A stretch of 64,000 bases of DNA from Dichetophora obliterata (GCA_963920525.1 OY986436.1:82110943-82174942), one strand, 5' to 3'; counted from the first letter of the stretch, positions 22,277 through 34,149 are shown. Notes: generated by a model not told the origin, from the sequence alone. Translations and numbers: made by a program.

Positions 22277-22883
22277 TAGTCATACGAAAAAGTTTCAGTT
22301 AAAGGAAAAAATTATCCCTTATTTCCACAATCATAATATAAAATTTAAAGAACTATAGCAAAACTTTCTTTTAGATTAGATTCCTGCATTGTGGAATCAA
22401 ATTTGTTTATAATATTACAATAGTTTTATCTTAAACAGTTTTTTGCTTCTCCTAAAAATGTAGTATGTTTTTTTTGTTGTGACTGTTTTGTATTTAGTGT
22501 GCGATATCTTTAAGGACATGGTAGCAACAATCATCAGCCGAATCATACTATGATCCTCTTAAAACATGGAAGTTGCAACTATGTTTTTTCTCTGCGCGCA
22601 CCGTTATCTGACATTTCATACTAAAGCTGACTATTGTCTTTGGTATTGTAAAAGTATAAAAATTCACATGTATTAAATTCATAAGGTATAAAATCACATT
22701 ATTTATTTATATAGTTGGTAAACCTTAACAGGTTTTTTAGCAAATTAAAATTCTAAAATGAGATATTGATTACAATTCAAATTAAGTATTATTAACAAAT
22801 TTAAAAGTTTTCATTTTTAAAAATTAAAAAAAAAAATTAGAAAATAATGCTAACATAATAAAAAAGCAAAGTCAAAACGATAA
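22277..22883. other. No recognisable gene
   Basis: AT-rich DNA without supported features. Confidence 0.5.
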
Positions 22884-23019
22884 GTCTGTTCCCGTACTAA
22901 CTTCAATTAATTGTAATAGATTAAAGAGTGTCATTTTGCATGTTATTCCTCTTTCTCGAGCTTCAAAATAAAGCTCGCAAGCAACTGCAAGCTACTTGAA
23001 TCGAGTACGGGAACAGACC
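22884..23019. mobile_element. 136-bp Harbinger-like MITE with TAA flanks
   Basis: GTCTGTTCCCGTACT at 22884-22898 is mirrored by AGTACGGGAACAGACC at about 23004-23019. TAA sits outside both ends (22881-22883 and 23020-23022). A 3-bp TWA duplication with a GGnCTGTT-type end is characteristic of PIF/Harbinger, so that superfamily is inferred. No coding. Confidence 0.65.
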
Positions 23020-23213
23020 TAATATCATACAGCATAGCAGGGTTGCGTTTTCAAAACTAACAAGATCACATTACAACATTACAAATATCGCGTTATCAAG
23101 ACGAACAAGGTGAAGTTGCAACACTTTTTGTATCCTTACATCGGTGGAGTAATATGAAAAACAAGGTCTCATAGCCAATAAGACATTATTCCAATAAGTA
23201 CATATATAATTAT

Positions 23214-23456
23214 GGTATTTTCAAGGTGTGCTATCATGTCATATTGTCCTAAAATTTTACAATTAAATTTACAAGATAAATAAATGCAAATAAAAAACAG
23301 CTGTTTGATTACGACACTTCAATAAACAAAGCTTTCAGAGTTGTAATATATTAGTACTTTTTTATATGGAAGGCAACAATAAAATGCTTACACAAGTGTA
23401 AAATCTTAGGACAATATGACATTATGCACACATGATATCACACTTTGTGAATACCC
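23214..23456. mobile_element. MITE with GGTATT ends
   Basis: The left arm, GGTATTTTCAAGGTGTGCT then ATCATGTCATATTGTCCTAA, is mirrored by the right arm, whose inverse reads GGGTATTCACAAAGTGTGAT and, after a short insertion, GTCATATTGTCCTAAGATTT. The total is about 243 bp with no ORF. No target duplication could be fixed. Confidence 0.6.
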
Positions 23457-23671
23457 TAAATATATATCGTTCTGTCTTCCTGAATCAGGTGGGATCCTGG
23501 CTTGACAGTGAGGTTACTAGACAAACAAGGTCAACTTCATCACACCAATTACCTTAAAACAAAGAAAACCGGCTGCGAACGCAGACATTAGATGAAATAA
23601 AAACTAATTTATTATTTTAATATTTAAAATAATACAATATTTTAAGCTGCAATAAAACGCAAAAATCATCC

Positions 23672-24262
23672 AATGGAGTTGAAATATTATATTCGAGGGT
23701 TGCCATTGGTCGCTAATTACAAATTTGACATCGAAAAAATAAAAAAATGGCATCGAAAAAATTTTATTGTTTCTGATTTAAGAACAATATTTTAAAATTA
23801 TGTTTTAAGATACTTGCTTTCAATTCTAAAATTTTTATTTTAAAGTTTTTTTTAAACAAATGTTTTTAAACTGTAATGTTTACTATAAAAGTATATTTAA
23901 AAACACTGTTTTGAATTGAACTGTACAAACATTTGAGTTTAACTTAAATGAAATTGTTTCAAGATCTATTTAAAAAACAAATTCATCTAATTTGAACACA
24001 GTTTCATTAAATTTTAATACATCAGCCTCACATCAACCTCAGTGTACTTAAAAAATTGTAAGTCTATATATTATAGTCTCTTCACAATAAATGTTTTAAA
24101 TTAAGTCTTTTTATTTTTGATCTACTCTGATCAAGATCTTTGTCGTGACTATAAACACACAACGGCTGCCATTTTGTAAATGTTTCTCTCGAAGCTCGTT
24201 AAAATTCATTCAATTCGGGGGGAGGGAGTTTAACTCCCAAAAACTCCCTGCGTACGCGCCTG
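23672..24262 (-). repeat. Dispersed repeat, copy B (empty-site copy)
   Basis: This is the reverse complement of the repeat at 1576-5135 without the piggyBac or the 402-bp insertion. It ends with CCTGCGTACGCGCCTG, the inverse of the start of copy A. Comparison of the two copies defines both insertions. No coding. Confidence 0.75.
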
Positions 24263-26701
24263 AAAGCTACTTCTCGGACTATTACGCAGTACGAGTGAGG
24301 GTATAAAAAATTAACTTGTCATGTGAAATAAAATGTCCTTGATATATCTTATTAAATGTTTTACCTTCAAAATGATACCTTCCAATATTTTCTTATTAGC
24401 AATCAAAAAATATTTCCCGATTTAGTTATTCCCACGGCCGTTATAAACAAAATATCAATTCGGGAGACAATTTTGCATGAATTTCAAAGAATTGTCCAAA
24501 AATGCTCCTAAAATTTTCAACATTGTTTTACAGATTAAACCGCTTCGTAATAATCTCAATTGTAATAAAATCACTCATTCCGTTGGTATTTATGTGAGCG
24601 TACACTTTATTTATATTGCCATAACCACCTTTTCAGCATACTCTATTATACGAGAACAAAATAAACAAATCCTTTTTATTTGCATTCAAAAATAGAAACA
24701 AAAATATAAGATAAAACCGATTGATTTATTCCGACAATGTTCATTGAAAATAAAAAAAGAGAGTAAACACGGAAAAAGTAAGAGATATAGGTAGTCATAC
24801 ATGTTACGTTACTTAGACATTTTCTTCTTCCATTTCGTTCTTCTATTTTATAGACCCGCAAAAGGCTCACTTGCCGAATGGTCTGTGTCCCACATCTGTA
24901 TCCAAAACCAAATCCAAACATTGAATTCACCAACGACCATCATCAGCATTGTCTGCTGCTGCTGCTACTCCTATCCTCCCCGAAAGTCTAAGCAAACAGC
25001 AACCTTTCTTTCACATTACGTTTGAAAAATATTTTATCTGCCCATCTTTCTTATTTTAATCCTTCAAAGAACGGCAACTGGTTAGAGTCTCAAGCCAACA
25101 ACTGGGTTAACTGCTGCTTAGACTTCCTGCAACTAGACCAGTGGGCAGGGAAAGTGAGGGGAATTAGGGGAAATATAGTGTTGGAAGCCATTGAACGTAA
25201 GTGGCAATAAAGGAGTCGTTAATTACCTTTAAGCGCATATTTTATAAGAGCGTTGTTCTCTTATGGTCTATCTTGTCTAAGCCTAGCCAGCTTCCGAATG
25301 TGGGTGATTCGTATGTGTTTTGGTTACTCTAATGGTCGTCATCGCAACTGTCATCTTATGTAGTTTAAAACACATAAACTGAGCTGTTACCACAAGCTGA
25401 TGTACCTAAAAACATTAAGTTTTGGGTAACGCTTCGTTTGTATTAATGAAAGGTTTTAGGATGCAATGGAGGAAAAATTAATGAAAGGTGAAATTTTAGT
25501 TAAAAAAAAGATTTAATCAGGTTGATTCCAACAGAGCATAGAAATACATTTTGAAGTTGGGATACAACAACACAATTCATGCCTTCAGCTCGGTTTTGAA
25601 AACAATAAAATATAAAATCCACTGTTATGTCCATCAGACAACCACCTCGTGCCATTTTTGTACCCTTTCCCATCTCTGACTCTTAAACACAACCAAACGC
25701 TAGTTCTCCAACATGAAAGAATATATTTTATATGAGTGGGTAAACAGAACACAGCGAATCAGCTTACAACTGCGTTGCAGTTTATCCTACTAAAAGGAAG
25801 AATTCAAGCCCGATGCAGTCTCACTCTAAAAACTCACAGCAATGTCCTCCCATGTTGGGGACACTTTGTTTTGTGGACAGAATAAAATAATACAATGTAC
25901 GACGTACGCGACGGATAAGTACACGCCAGCCAAGCAAAGAGACGTTAAATTATTAGTAAAGTGCGGTTGTAGAAAAATGGACGAACCAGAAGGAGTTGCT
26001 GGAGGTTGCTGTGCTGACGTTGGTCGAACCAACTCCAACCGTTGAGATATGAAGGACAATTCCTTTGTCCACATGAAACGTCAGCAGCAAACGCCTCATT
26101 TGAGAAGACTGCTAAGGATACCAACTGATTTTCTGTTGACCTCACCAGTGCTCGGGTAACGTCCCATTCTCGGACGCAAACTCACTCACTCATATAACTA
26201 CTTTGTGTGTCGCAATGTTTTTGGAAAATCATAAATTCTGAGCTTTGTTCAACTTTTCGCTGAGTTTTATTGTTTCTCAGTTTTAGGATTGCCTTTATGA
26301 GTGTGGGTGAAAAAAGACAACCAGGATGGTATGGTAAAGTTTGGTATCTGGGTGCAATTTAATTAATAAATTATTTCGACTAACAAGTGAAATAATAATG
26401 GCGGTAAAGTATTTAAAACTATCAGTATAGGTGAAAGTCTCCCATAATATGTTGCATTTGTTTCTGGCAACATTTTTATTTTTGACTAAACGGAATGTTT
26501 TTAAGAGTAAAAGGCAATATTGAAAAAGAAAAAACAAAAGGTTTTAACTTTTTTTTAAATCCATAGAATGTGATGTGATGGGTCTAAGCATGTTGTTCCA
26601 GACTAAGTTTTGTTAAAGTAGAGAGTTGATACGTGATCTATGAGACTTTCGGATATCACCTCTTTTTTTTTGTGCGCCTTGCTGAGGCTAAATCTGTACA
26701 T
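24263..26701. other. 2.4 kb without a supported gene
   Basis: Less repetitive than its surroundings and somewhat richer in G+C (24800-26150). Several short open frames of 60-85 codons occur on both strands, but none shows a domain, a splice pattern or a convincing start. It may be ordinary intergenic or intronic host DNA. Confidence 0.45.
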
Positions 26702-27686
26702 TAGGGTGGGCCGATTTAATTAAATTTAGATTTTACAAGAATTTTCATTAGAGGTTAGCAAAAAATAATTCTGGGTATATTTTTCTCTATGTGAAATAAA
26801 ACGTAGCCCTCCCCATTTTGACTTTGATGTAATTTTTCCATAATTTTGTACTGTAGCCCCTGTACTCTTAAACTTATATCGAAAGTAAATTCCCTAGCTC
26901 AAAAAACTTTGATATGTAAATTTTAAAAGAAATCAGTGGGTCGAAAACGATTAAAGTACATCAAAAGTAACGGGCTATAACAAAAAATCTGCACTGAGTT
27001 TATTCACATCAGAAATTCAAAATAAAGTATAAACATATACTTAAACAATGCTTTCTAGTTAAGTTATAATACTAGAAGTACATTTTAATTAATGAATTTT
27101 AATAAATGGACCTTCGTTGGCCCCCTGTCTTTGTTTTGTTCGTATTTGTTAGAAAGCACGTTTTACGCCATTTATCGACTTTCTTAAGGCACTTCCGGAT
27201 GCGTGGTGTCAACTGCTTCACATTTTTTACATTTCAACCATTCTTTTAGACCAAACCTTTAAGTTCTCAAAAAAATCTTCAATTGGTCGGCATTGTGGAA
27301 AGTTAGTGGTGTTCCTTGCCTTTAGGCCTAAAATTATATTTTTTCTGATCAACAACTTCAATGTCGTATTTGCATAATGTGAGGAGGCTTTGTCCTATCA
27401 TCATTCTAATTATATTTATGAATAAATGGGAAGCAAAAATTGTCTAAACAATCATTTTGATCGATCACTTGATTTATTGCCAGACCAATTGATTTGAAGT
27501 AAGGCTCCGAAATTACTTTGTCAGGGACAGCAATGTAAAGCATAACTTCTAGCTCAAACTTTTTCTTGAATTTATATTTTACATCAGGAGAGCTTGAAGA
27601 TCTATCATTTGTGTAAAATATATCGTTTCCTGGCATTTGTGAAGCAATTCGTATTTTTGAATTTTGGGCGGCTTCGGTTTGATTTA

Positions 27687-28971
27687 TTGGGGGTTGGAAT
27701 TAATTTTAAGGGTTTTTTTCGGTTTTTGAGCATTTATTTAGAAACAACGGTACAATGTATATTATTCAAAGTATTGTCCATCGTTAGCTACAACATTTTC
27801 CCATCTTTCTGGCAGCATATGGATTCCGCGCCGGAAGAACGATTCGTCTTTTGAGGCAATCCACGAATCGACCCATTTCTTGGTATCCTCGTAAGAAGTG
27901 AAGCGCTGCTCAGCCAAGCCATGCGTCATCGATCTGAATAGGTGGTAGTCGGAAGGGGCTATGTCTGGGCTATAAGGCGGGTGGGGTAGCACATCCCAAT
28001 TCAGCGCCTCCAACGTTTCCTTGACGGTTCTTGCAACATGTGGCCGTGCATTGTCATGTTGAAAAACCACTTTGTCGTGTCTTTTGGCATATTCCGGCCG
28101 TTTAACCTTTAATGCTCGGCTCAATTGCATCAATTGTTGTTGGTAGCGTTTCCCAGTGATGGTTTCGTTAGGTTTTAGCAGCTCATAGTACACGACACCC
28201 TTCTGATCCCACCAAATACACAGCATAAGCTTGGCACCATGAATATTCGGCTTGGCCCTCGATGTTGATGCATGGCCGGGTGGTCCCCACGATTTTTTTC
28301 ACTTAGGATTATCGTAATGGATCCACTTTTCATCGCCAGTGACAATACGATGCAAAAAACTCTTCCTTTTATGCCGTTGAAGCAGTTGTTCGCACATGCA
28401 AAATCGCCGTTCAACGTCTCTCGGCTTCAACTGGTACGGCACCCAATTTCCTTGCTTTTGAATCATTCCCATGGCCTTCAAGCGTTTGCCGACCGTTGAT
28501 AAGTCGACTCCCAATGATTCTGACAATTCTTGAAGGGTTTGACACGGGTCTTCATCGAGCAAAGCCTCCAATTCCTCATCTTCAAACTTTTTCGGCTGGC
28601 CCGGACGCTCTTTGTCTTCCGTATCAAAATCACCACTTTTAAACCAACGGAACCAGTACTCACAAGTAGAAATCGATGGAGCATAGTCCCCGTAAGCCTC
28701 AGTAAGCGTGCGTTGTGCTTCAACCGCTTTTTTCTTCAAATGGAAGCACAAAAGTAAATCTTCCCGCAAATTGCGTTTTGTTGGAACGAAAGTCGACATG
28801 TTCACAGAGAAAAAATATATGTTGTTTACACTTGAGTGGAATGACACATACTAAAAAATGAAGCTTAGACAATGTACTTTGAAATGAATATAGTCACAGG
28901 TGTGCCCGATGCGATCTATTGATAGTTACGTCATCTCTTAGAAAACCTTTAAAACTAATTCCAACCCCCAA
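27687..28971 (-). mobile_element. Full-length Mos1-like mariner, 1285 bp
   Basis: TA dinucleotides (27685-27686 and 28972-28973) flank matching inverted ends. The left is TTGGGGGTTGGAATTAATTT and the right, inverted, TTGGGGGTTGGAATTAGTTT, about 30 bp in all. Length and one-gene layout are exactly those of mariner. It inserted at a TA inside the older transposase gene on the same strand. Confidence 0.93.
27762..28799 (-). pseudogene. mariner transposase, one premature stop
   Basis: Starting at MSTFVPTKRNLRED (28799), the frame covers 345 codons, the standard mariner length. It has the two N-terminal HTH regions, the WVPYQL linker and the DD34D triad: VTGDEKWIHYD, FQHDNARPH and APSDYHLF, with 34 residues between the second and third aspartates. 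It ends in the family-typical NDGQYFE. The only visible lesion is TGA at 28299-28301, where relatives have arginine after NPK; a CGA to TGA change would explain it. Everything downstream is in the same frame. Overall similarity to the Mos1 group of transposases is obvious by eye. The copy is inactive unless the stop is read through. Confidence 0.93.
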
Positions 28972-29188
28972 TATACCATCGTTGTTGTTGAAAGCGGTCT
29001 TAAGCTTTTTAATTGATTTTGTAGTCATAGAACCGGTTTTTTCGGGAACCAGGTTTTCTTTAATTGTTAGGGAACTCTAGATAGAATATATTGTCCTTTT
29101 TGACATGCCCTGAGCAATAAAATGTTGGCATGTGAACTTTTTTCCTTCTCTAAATGCTGCTGATAAAAGCGTACAATACGCTCGCGAA

Positions 29189-29715
29189 GATGTTACTGCT
29201 GATGAATTTCATGTAAAAATCGAGATGCATTGAACCCGACCCCCTCAGATATCGATGAAATTTTGTTCATAGCTAAATTTGATTAATACAAACAAACTCT
29301 CATTTTTAGAAGTGACTGTTTTGCGATTTTTTGGGCGTGGCACAGTGGGAAAGTTTTCGAAAAAACGCGAAAATGGTCAAAAAGAGCTCCATTTAAACTA
29401 CAATAACTCAGAATCGGCTGAACCGATTTCCATGATCTTGGTATCATTAAAAAGATATTTTAACAGGCTTTATGACACGTTTTATGACACAAAAAAATTA
29501 CACTGTAAAAAATTTATAAAAAAAAGAAAATTTTAACTAACGAAAAATCCAAAAATATCAAGGGTTTTTTTACAGTGTATTACTTTTTTAGAAAGGTTTA
29601 CCCTTCACCTATACCATATCAAAAAATAAAAATGGGTTCTTTTTTAGTTTTTTTTATATAATTTTTTAAGTAGTGTCACTTCAAGTAATTGCCCTTATAT
29701 TTTATATTTACAGGT
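29189..29715 (+). repeat. Left inverted arm of the long-TIR element
   Basis: Shares with the right arm GATGAATTTCAT, CTCAGATATCGATGAAATTT, GGGCGTGGCACAGTGGGAAA, AGAGCTCCATTTAAACTACA and CTATACCATATCAAAAAATA. Identity looks above 90 percent by eye. Confidence 0.8.
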
Positions 29716-29975
29716 TAAATAAATAAACATAGTCCTAGAAAAGTTATGATTATGTTTTAACCCCAATTTTTTAAGCAGTGTCACTTCTAGTAATACGTAC
29801 CGAAAGTTTTCGAAATAATTCGAATAACAGCGAAAATATAAGGTCACATTCTTACACATTTACAAAATAGTTCAACAATTATAACATTTTTTAAATGTTT
29901 ACAACAATTGTTTATATTATTTGCCATGTTTTTATTAATTTGTGTTTTATTTTATTTACATTTTTTTTAAGTTAA

Positions 29976-32161
29976 TTATTTGTAAGAAATTTTGCGCTGC
30001 TCAAATTTGGCACAGTCAGAATATCTGCGCACATGTACAAAAGTTTCATTTATCGGAATGAATGAATGAAAGCCTTGAGTTCCTGTTATAGTTTGAGCTT
30101 CTTTATATCTTGAAAATAGCTTTTCTTTAACGTTGTTGTATTCGTCAGCATCTGCGTAAGCAACTTGTATGGTAGTCTTATATGTTTCTGATGCCCAATG
30201 ATAGAGTTGCCTCGTTGTCTGGATTTCATTTTTATTTGCAATACTATAATTTCGAGCACCTCTCTTCAATGTTCCTCCGATTCCATCACATGCAGATTTT
30301 CCGTGACTGGTAGCATAAAAGTGCCATTCAGCGTCAATACCAAAATCAGATTTGTGATGGCATAAATTAATGAAGTTAAATTTATTTTTATATTGTGCTC
30401 CTGCACCATCTGATACGTAAATGATTTTATTAATATTGTTGGTTATATTGGCCTTCACGAACTGTATCATTTTTGAAATATATAGATGAACTGCTATACT
30501 ATCATGGGTATTGCAATCAGATATTATGGCGAAGCTTTTATGAGTTAATTTATCGTTATCTGAAAATAAACAAACAAAGGAAAAAAACAAATAAATAAAA
30601 AATATTAAATATTTTGATGAGTGTGGATGGATGTGTTTACTAATACCAAAATATTAAAATAATTACCTTTGTAATAAATAACGAACGGATGTATTGTAGC
30701 CTGATCATTATTTCAATGGTATCCTTGCACGGCATCTTGTACAAGAAATGCATAATTTTCAGCAAAGTCCATTTGAATTAACATTTCTCCTGATAACAGC
30801 GCCGCTCTTTTATTGCTGATAAATACAGATTGTCGCTTTGCTATGAAATGATGCGGAATCAGAACTTTGATGTGTTTAGTAAAATCGCTGACAAATGATT
30901 CTGGGTTGGTGGTTAACGTTTCCAGAACACATCTAATCGTTGTATTCCACTTTTTGTATATTATTTCTTCAGTTTGGTTATTTTCAAAATGTTTTAGCAT
31001 ATGCGTTTTTAGATTATTTAAATTTTTGAAGCAGTGACCACATATTGAAACGCAACACTCGCTTTTTTCTATGTCACCATTACAAACAACGAATTTGAGA
31101 ACATCTTTGTAGTCGGTAAATGTGCATTCTCTTTCAGTACAAATTGATTTTAAGCCACTTTTTTCAAACATCAATTTCATATTCTGATGCAATGTGCATG
31201 CACAGATATTATGCGGGGTCCAACTCCAAGTTTCATACAATTTTTTGGCCTTAACATTGTAAATTTTGTAAAACCCACTTTGGCCAAGGGATGTTTTTTT
31301 TTAAATTTGAACTTTTTCACGTAAGTTTACTTGTTTAACAGTAATTGAATCTTGCGATCCTGGCATCATTCGGCTAATTTCATCATCTTCATAAAATAAC
31401 TTGACTGTGCTTAGAGTTTCGGTTGGTAAACTGCGTGTGCTCATTTTTAAAAGATTGATATCTGCAAACTTCGTTTTATTCCTTTGGATATCTTTACTTT
31501 TTTTGATACAATCGTGAGATATATCATCCCCAAAACGATCTTTAATTTCTGCGTGACTCATATTGATTGGTAAGAGAGATAAAAGTTTTTGCTTTTCCAA
31601 AAGATTTGAGCTGTTCTCTATTTGATATTTGATGTTTTGCAAAATTTCTTCGTAAATGGCTTTGACGTTTTCAAGTTGCGCTGACAAATCAGACAATGGA
31701 TCAGCTCCAAGTAAATCTGCTACATTTTCCAAAATTTGCAGTGATTTTCTATTTCTGTATGCATCTCGTTTGATATATTTCCTTTTAAGAGGCGACATTT
31801 AGTTTGGTAGATGAGGAATAATATGATCATTTATATTTTCAATGAGTTCGTTGCTTTCGATGTTTGCATTACGGCTGGTACAAGTTGGAAGTTCATTCAA
31901 TTTTTCCCTAATTTCATCGCTGGGCGTTGTTGGTAAATAATTTGAGACTTCATTCTGCTCCACGTTGGATTCATTACGACTGCGCGCTTTTCTCAGTGTA
32001 TTCCGGCAAGTTTCGCAAATACGGCTACAATGAATGCTGGCGACAGCTGGAAAATATTCAATTATATTTGCAGCTTCGTTTTCACTTATTTTACGAAGCG
32101 AAGCGCAACACTTATTAGATATTTTTATGCATCTGTACTTATTGTTTGAATTCATATTCAC
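29976..32161 (-). pseudogene. DDE-type transposase of the long-TIR element, broken
   Basis: In order: an N-terminal cysteine motif (32161-31799; CSRICETC), an in-frame TAA followed directly by ATG, then a coiled and basic region (31798-31301) ending DDEISRMMPGSQDSITV. After a frameshift comes NICACTLHQNMKLM and a C..C..H..H finger (31240-30713) with the MDFAENYAFLVQDA motif. An in-frame TGA at 30713-30715 replaces an expected tryptophan. A 107-bp GT-AG intron (30666-30560) is inferred because the frame joins in phase as YYK to DNDKLTH. The last exon has IIYVSDGAGAQYKN and SHGKSACDGIGGTLKR. The acidic residues in the DFAEN, SDGA and CDG blocks are likely catalytic. Proteins like this are common, usually unnamed, in arthropod and cnidarian genomes; I cannot assign the superfamily safely. 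Confidence 0.75.
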
Positions 32162-32676
32162 TCAAATTTTTAAAATATACGCGTAAAAATTGTAATGGGA
32201 TATCTTGGCTTCTCGAAACTGTTTATAATTATGAATTTCGGTACGTTCATCAGGTGCATTTATATAGCAATTTTTAAGGCAAGCAAGAACTTTTTGGGGT
32301 TAAAACATATTCATAATTTTCCTGGGACAATGTTTATTTACACAGTACAACATTTTTCAGTTCATTGATTGCCAACTCAATTCTGAGAACTGTATGCGAA
32401 ATGAGACCCAAAAAGAAGAATTTCTGCATCATTCGTTTTGTCTTCTTACCTGCCAAAATATTTTTAATATCGATTTGAAGTTAGTAACTATCGTATAGGG
32501 GAATTTTTCACGTTTTATGCACAACAATATTTGGAGAAAACATTGACACCTTTTTTATAATTCTGAGAATTAAAAAAAAAAGGAATAAACAAAATAATAA
32601 ATAAACCCACATTTAAGGGTGCTGATTATTTGGAAAGTTTTGCACAATTTGAAACGTACCAGTGCTGAATCAGGTA

Positions 32677-33010
32677 TATAGTCAGCCACCCTTAAAATAT
32701 GCGCCCATTTATAAGTACCTGGCCATAAAATATTGAAAAATACGTAGTATTTATAGGTGTGCATTGATCGATTTTTGTCATTCAGGCAGTGCCGACGAAC
32801 GCGAACAGTGAAAGTGATTTTTCTCCAGTTTTTTAAAAGTGAATAACAACAAAACATGAAATATATCAATATGGAAAACAACAAGTGCCCAAATTTGGAT
32901 GAATTTTGTTACGGTTGTGGTCATATCGTCCGAAAAATACAGAAAAAAGATCGAAAAAATTTGTTTACTGAGCAATTCAAAATTTTTTTATTTTAAGGGT
33001 GGTGGCTATA
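32677..33010 (+). mobile_element. MITE carrying a transposase first exon
   Basis: The left end TATAGTCAGCCACCCTTAAA and the inverted right end TATAGCCACCACCCTTAAAA are related, giving about 334 bp. Between them are a promoter-like stretch, an ATG and a short cysteine-rich frame (32856-32996). The layout suggests an internal-deletion derivative of an autonomous transposon that kept its 5' coding exon. Confidence 0.55.
32856..32996 (+). pseudogene. N-terminal zinc motif of a transposase-like protein
   Basis: A 46-codon frame includes NNKCPNLDEFCYGCGHIV and ends in a stop inside the MITE's right terminus. A CxnDxFCYxCG motif near the N-terminus is, as I recall, the start of a large family of unnamed arthropod transposon proteins. 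The same family's FSDEQGE motif is seen at 40085-40390. Too short to function alone; a trans-acting peptide is conceivable but unsupported. Confidence 0.5.
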
Positions 33011-33509
33011 ACTGATTTTTGAAATTCATACCTTTACTCAATTGCGAATAAAAGCGAAACTCGTGCATCGATTTTCATGATCTTTGTCTCATTTTGCTCA
33101 TAAGTTATGTGACTTTGCGAAAAAGTAACTAGACTTGAAACTTATTTCCGTTTTGTATTTTTTATGAATTTAAAAAAAAAATATTTTTTTTCTTCATGCG
33201 CTTATTTTTAACTTGGAAACTGTGGCTTTTATAGGAAAACAATATATGAACAGAATAAGGAAATTGTAATTTTAAATTTTTTAAAATTTATTTCAACTAA
33301 ATCGGACTAGTGGTTGTCGAGCTATGTCAAACAACAGGGCCTAAAACGTGATAAATTCCCCAATACGATAGTACTAACTTCAAATCGATATTAAAAATAC
33401 TTTGGCAGGTAAGAAGACAAAACGAATGATGCAGAAATTCTTCTTTTTGGGTCTAATTTCACATACAGTTCTCAGAATTGAGTTGGCAAATCATGTGTTG
33501 TACTGTGTT

Positions 33510-34052
33510 ATTTTACCTGTAAATATAAAATACACTATAAGGGCAATTACTTAAAGTGACACTACTTAAAAAATTATATAAAAAAAACTAAAAAAGAACC
33601 CATTTTTATTTTTTGATATGGTATAGGTGAAGGATAAACCTTTCTAAAAAAGTAATACACTGTAAAAAAACCCTTGATCTTTTTGGATTTTTCGTTAGTT
33701 AAAATTTTGTTTTTTTTATAAATTTTTTACAGTGTAATTTTTTTTGTGTCATAAAACGTGTCATAAAGCCTGTTAAAATATCTTTTTAATGATACCAAGA
33801 TCATGGAAATCGGTTCAGCCGATTCTGAGTTATTGTAGTTTAAATGGAGCTCTTTTTGACCATTTTCGCGTTTTTTCGAAAACTTTCCCACTGTGCCACG
33901 CCCAAAAAATCGCAAAACAGTCATTTCTAAAAATGAGAGTTTGTTTGTATTGATCAAATTTAGCTATGAACAAAATTTCATCGATATCTGAGGTTGTCGG
34001 GTTCAAAATTTCAGTTTTATCTCGATTTTAAATGAAATTCATCTGCTGTGAA
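33510..34052 (-). repeat. Right inverted arm of the long-TIR element
   Basis: Inverted partner of 29189-29715. It continues inward, without a break, into a block (33340-33505) that is itself inverted relative to 32340-32520. Confidence 0.8.
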
Positions 34053-34083
34053 GTCATTTTAAGGACTAACTTAACAAGTGCGC

Positions 34084-34149
34084 TGCCATGACTCATATGA
34101 AATAAAGATAATGCAGTGCCATGACTCATATGAAATAAAGATAACGCAG
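34084..34149 (+). repeat. 33-bp tandem repeat, two copies
   Basis: TGCCATGACTCATATGAAAT and following bases occur twice at a 33-bp period, with one difference, followed by a partial third start at 34150. Confidence 0.85.

Larger units (their letters stand above)
26702..29188 (-). pseudogene. Decayed Tc1/mariner-superfamily transposase, split by mariner
   Basis: Minus-strand remnants on both sides of the mariner belong together. Right of it (29188-28972): LREHIVRFYQQHLEKEK and KKLKTAFNNND, the N-terminal helix-turn-helix part. Left of it (27686-about 27100): MPGNDIFYTNDRSS, KKKFELEVMLYIAVPDK, GLAINQVIDQNDCLDN, then PQCRPIEDFF, the last catalytic context of a DDE_3-type transposase. There are many stops and frameshifts, and the first catalytic aspartate is not recognisable. 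A TTAGGGTGGGCCGATTT block at 26702 may be its left terminus. The right terminus is missing because another transposon begins at 29189. Confidence 0.7.
32340..33505. repeat. Inner inverted repeat pair
   Basis: 32340-32520 and the reverse complement of 33340-33505 share CCAACTCAATTCTGAGAACT, CCCAAAAAGAAGAATTTCTG and CTTACCTGCCAAA. The arms are about 170 bp, separated by about 820 bp that contains the small MITE at 32677. Confidence 0.75.
29189..34052 (-). mobile_element. DNA transposon candidate with ~530-bp inverted termini
   Basis: The reverse complement of 33510-34052 aligns closely with 29189-29715 over essentially the whole length. Between them lies a minus-strand, intron-containing, broken transposase gene (32161-29976). 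Arm length is unusual for most insect DNA transposons. No target duplication could be identified at 29188/34053, and another inverted pair (32340-33505) and a small MITE sit inside the right half, so the true element may be composite. Confidence 0.6.

Noticed and set aside
24477..26145. Short frames of 60-85 codons such as 24477-24695 and 25842-26045
   Set aside because: No recognisable domain or conserved motif, and alternative frames of similar length overlap them.
29279..29536. 85-codon frame repeated at 33727-33957
   Set aside because: Both copies lie in the inverted arms of the long-TIR element; similarity is at DNA level and no domain is evident.
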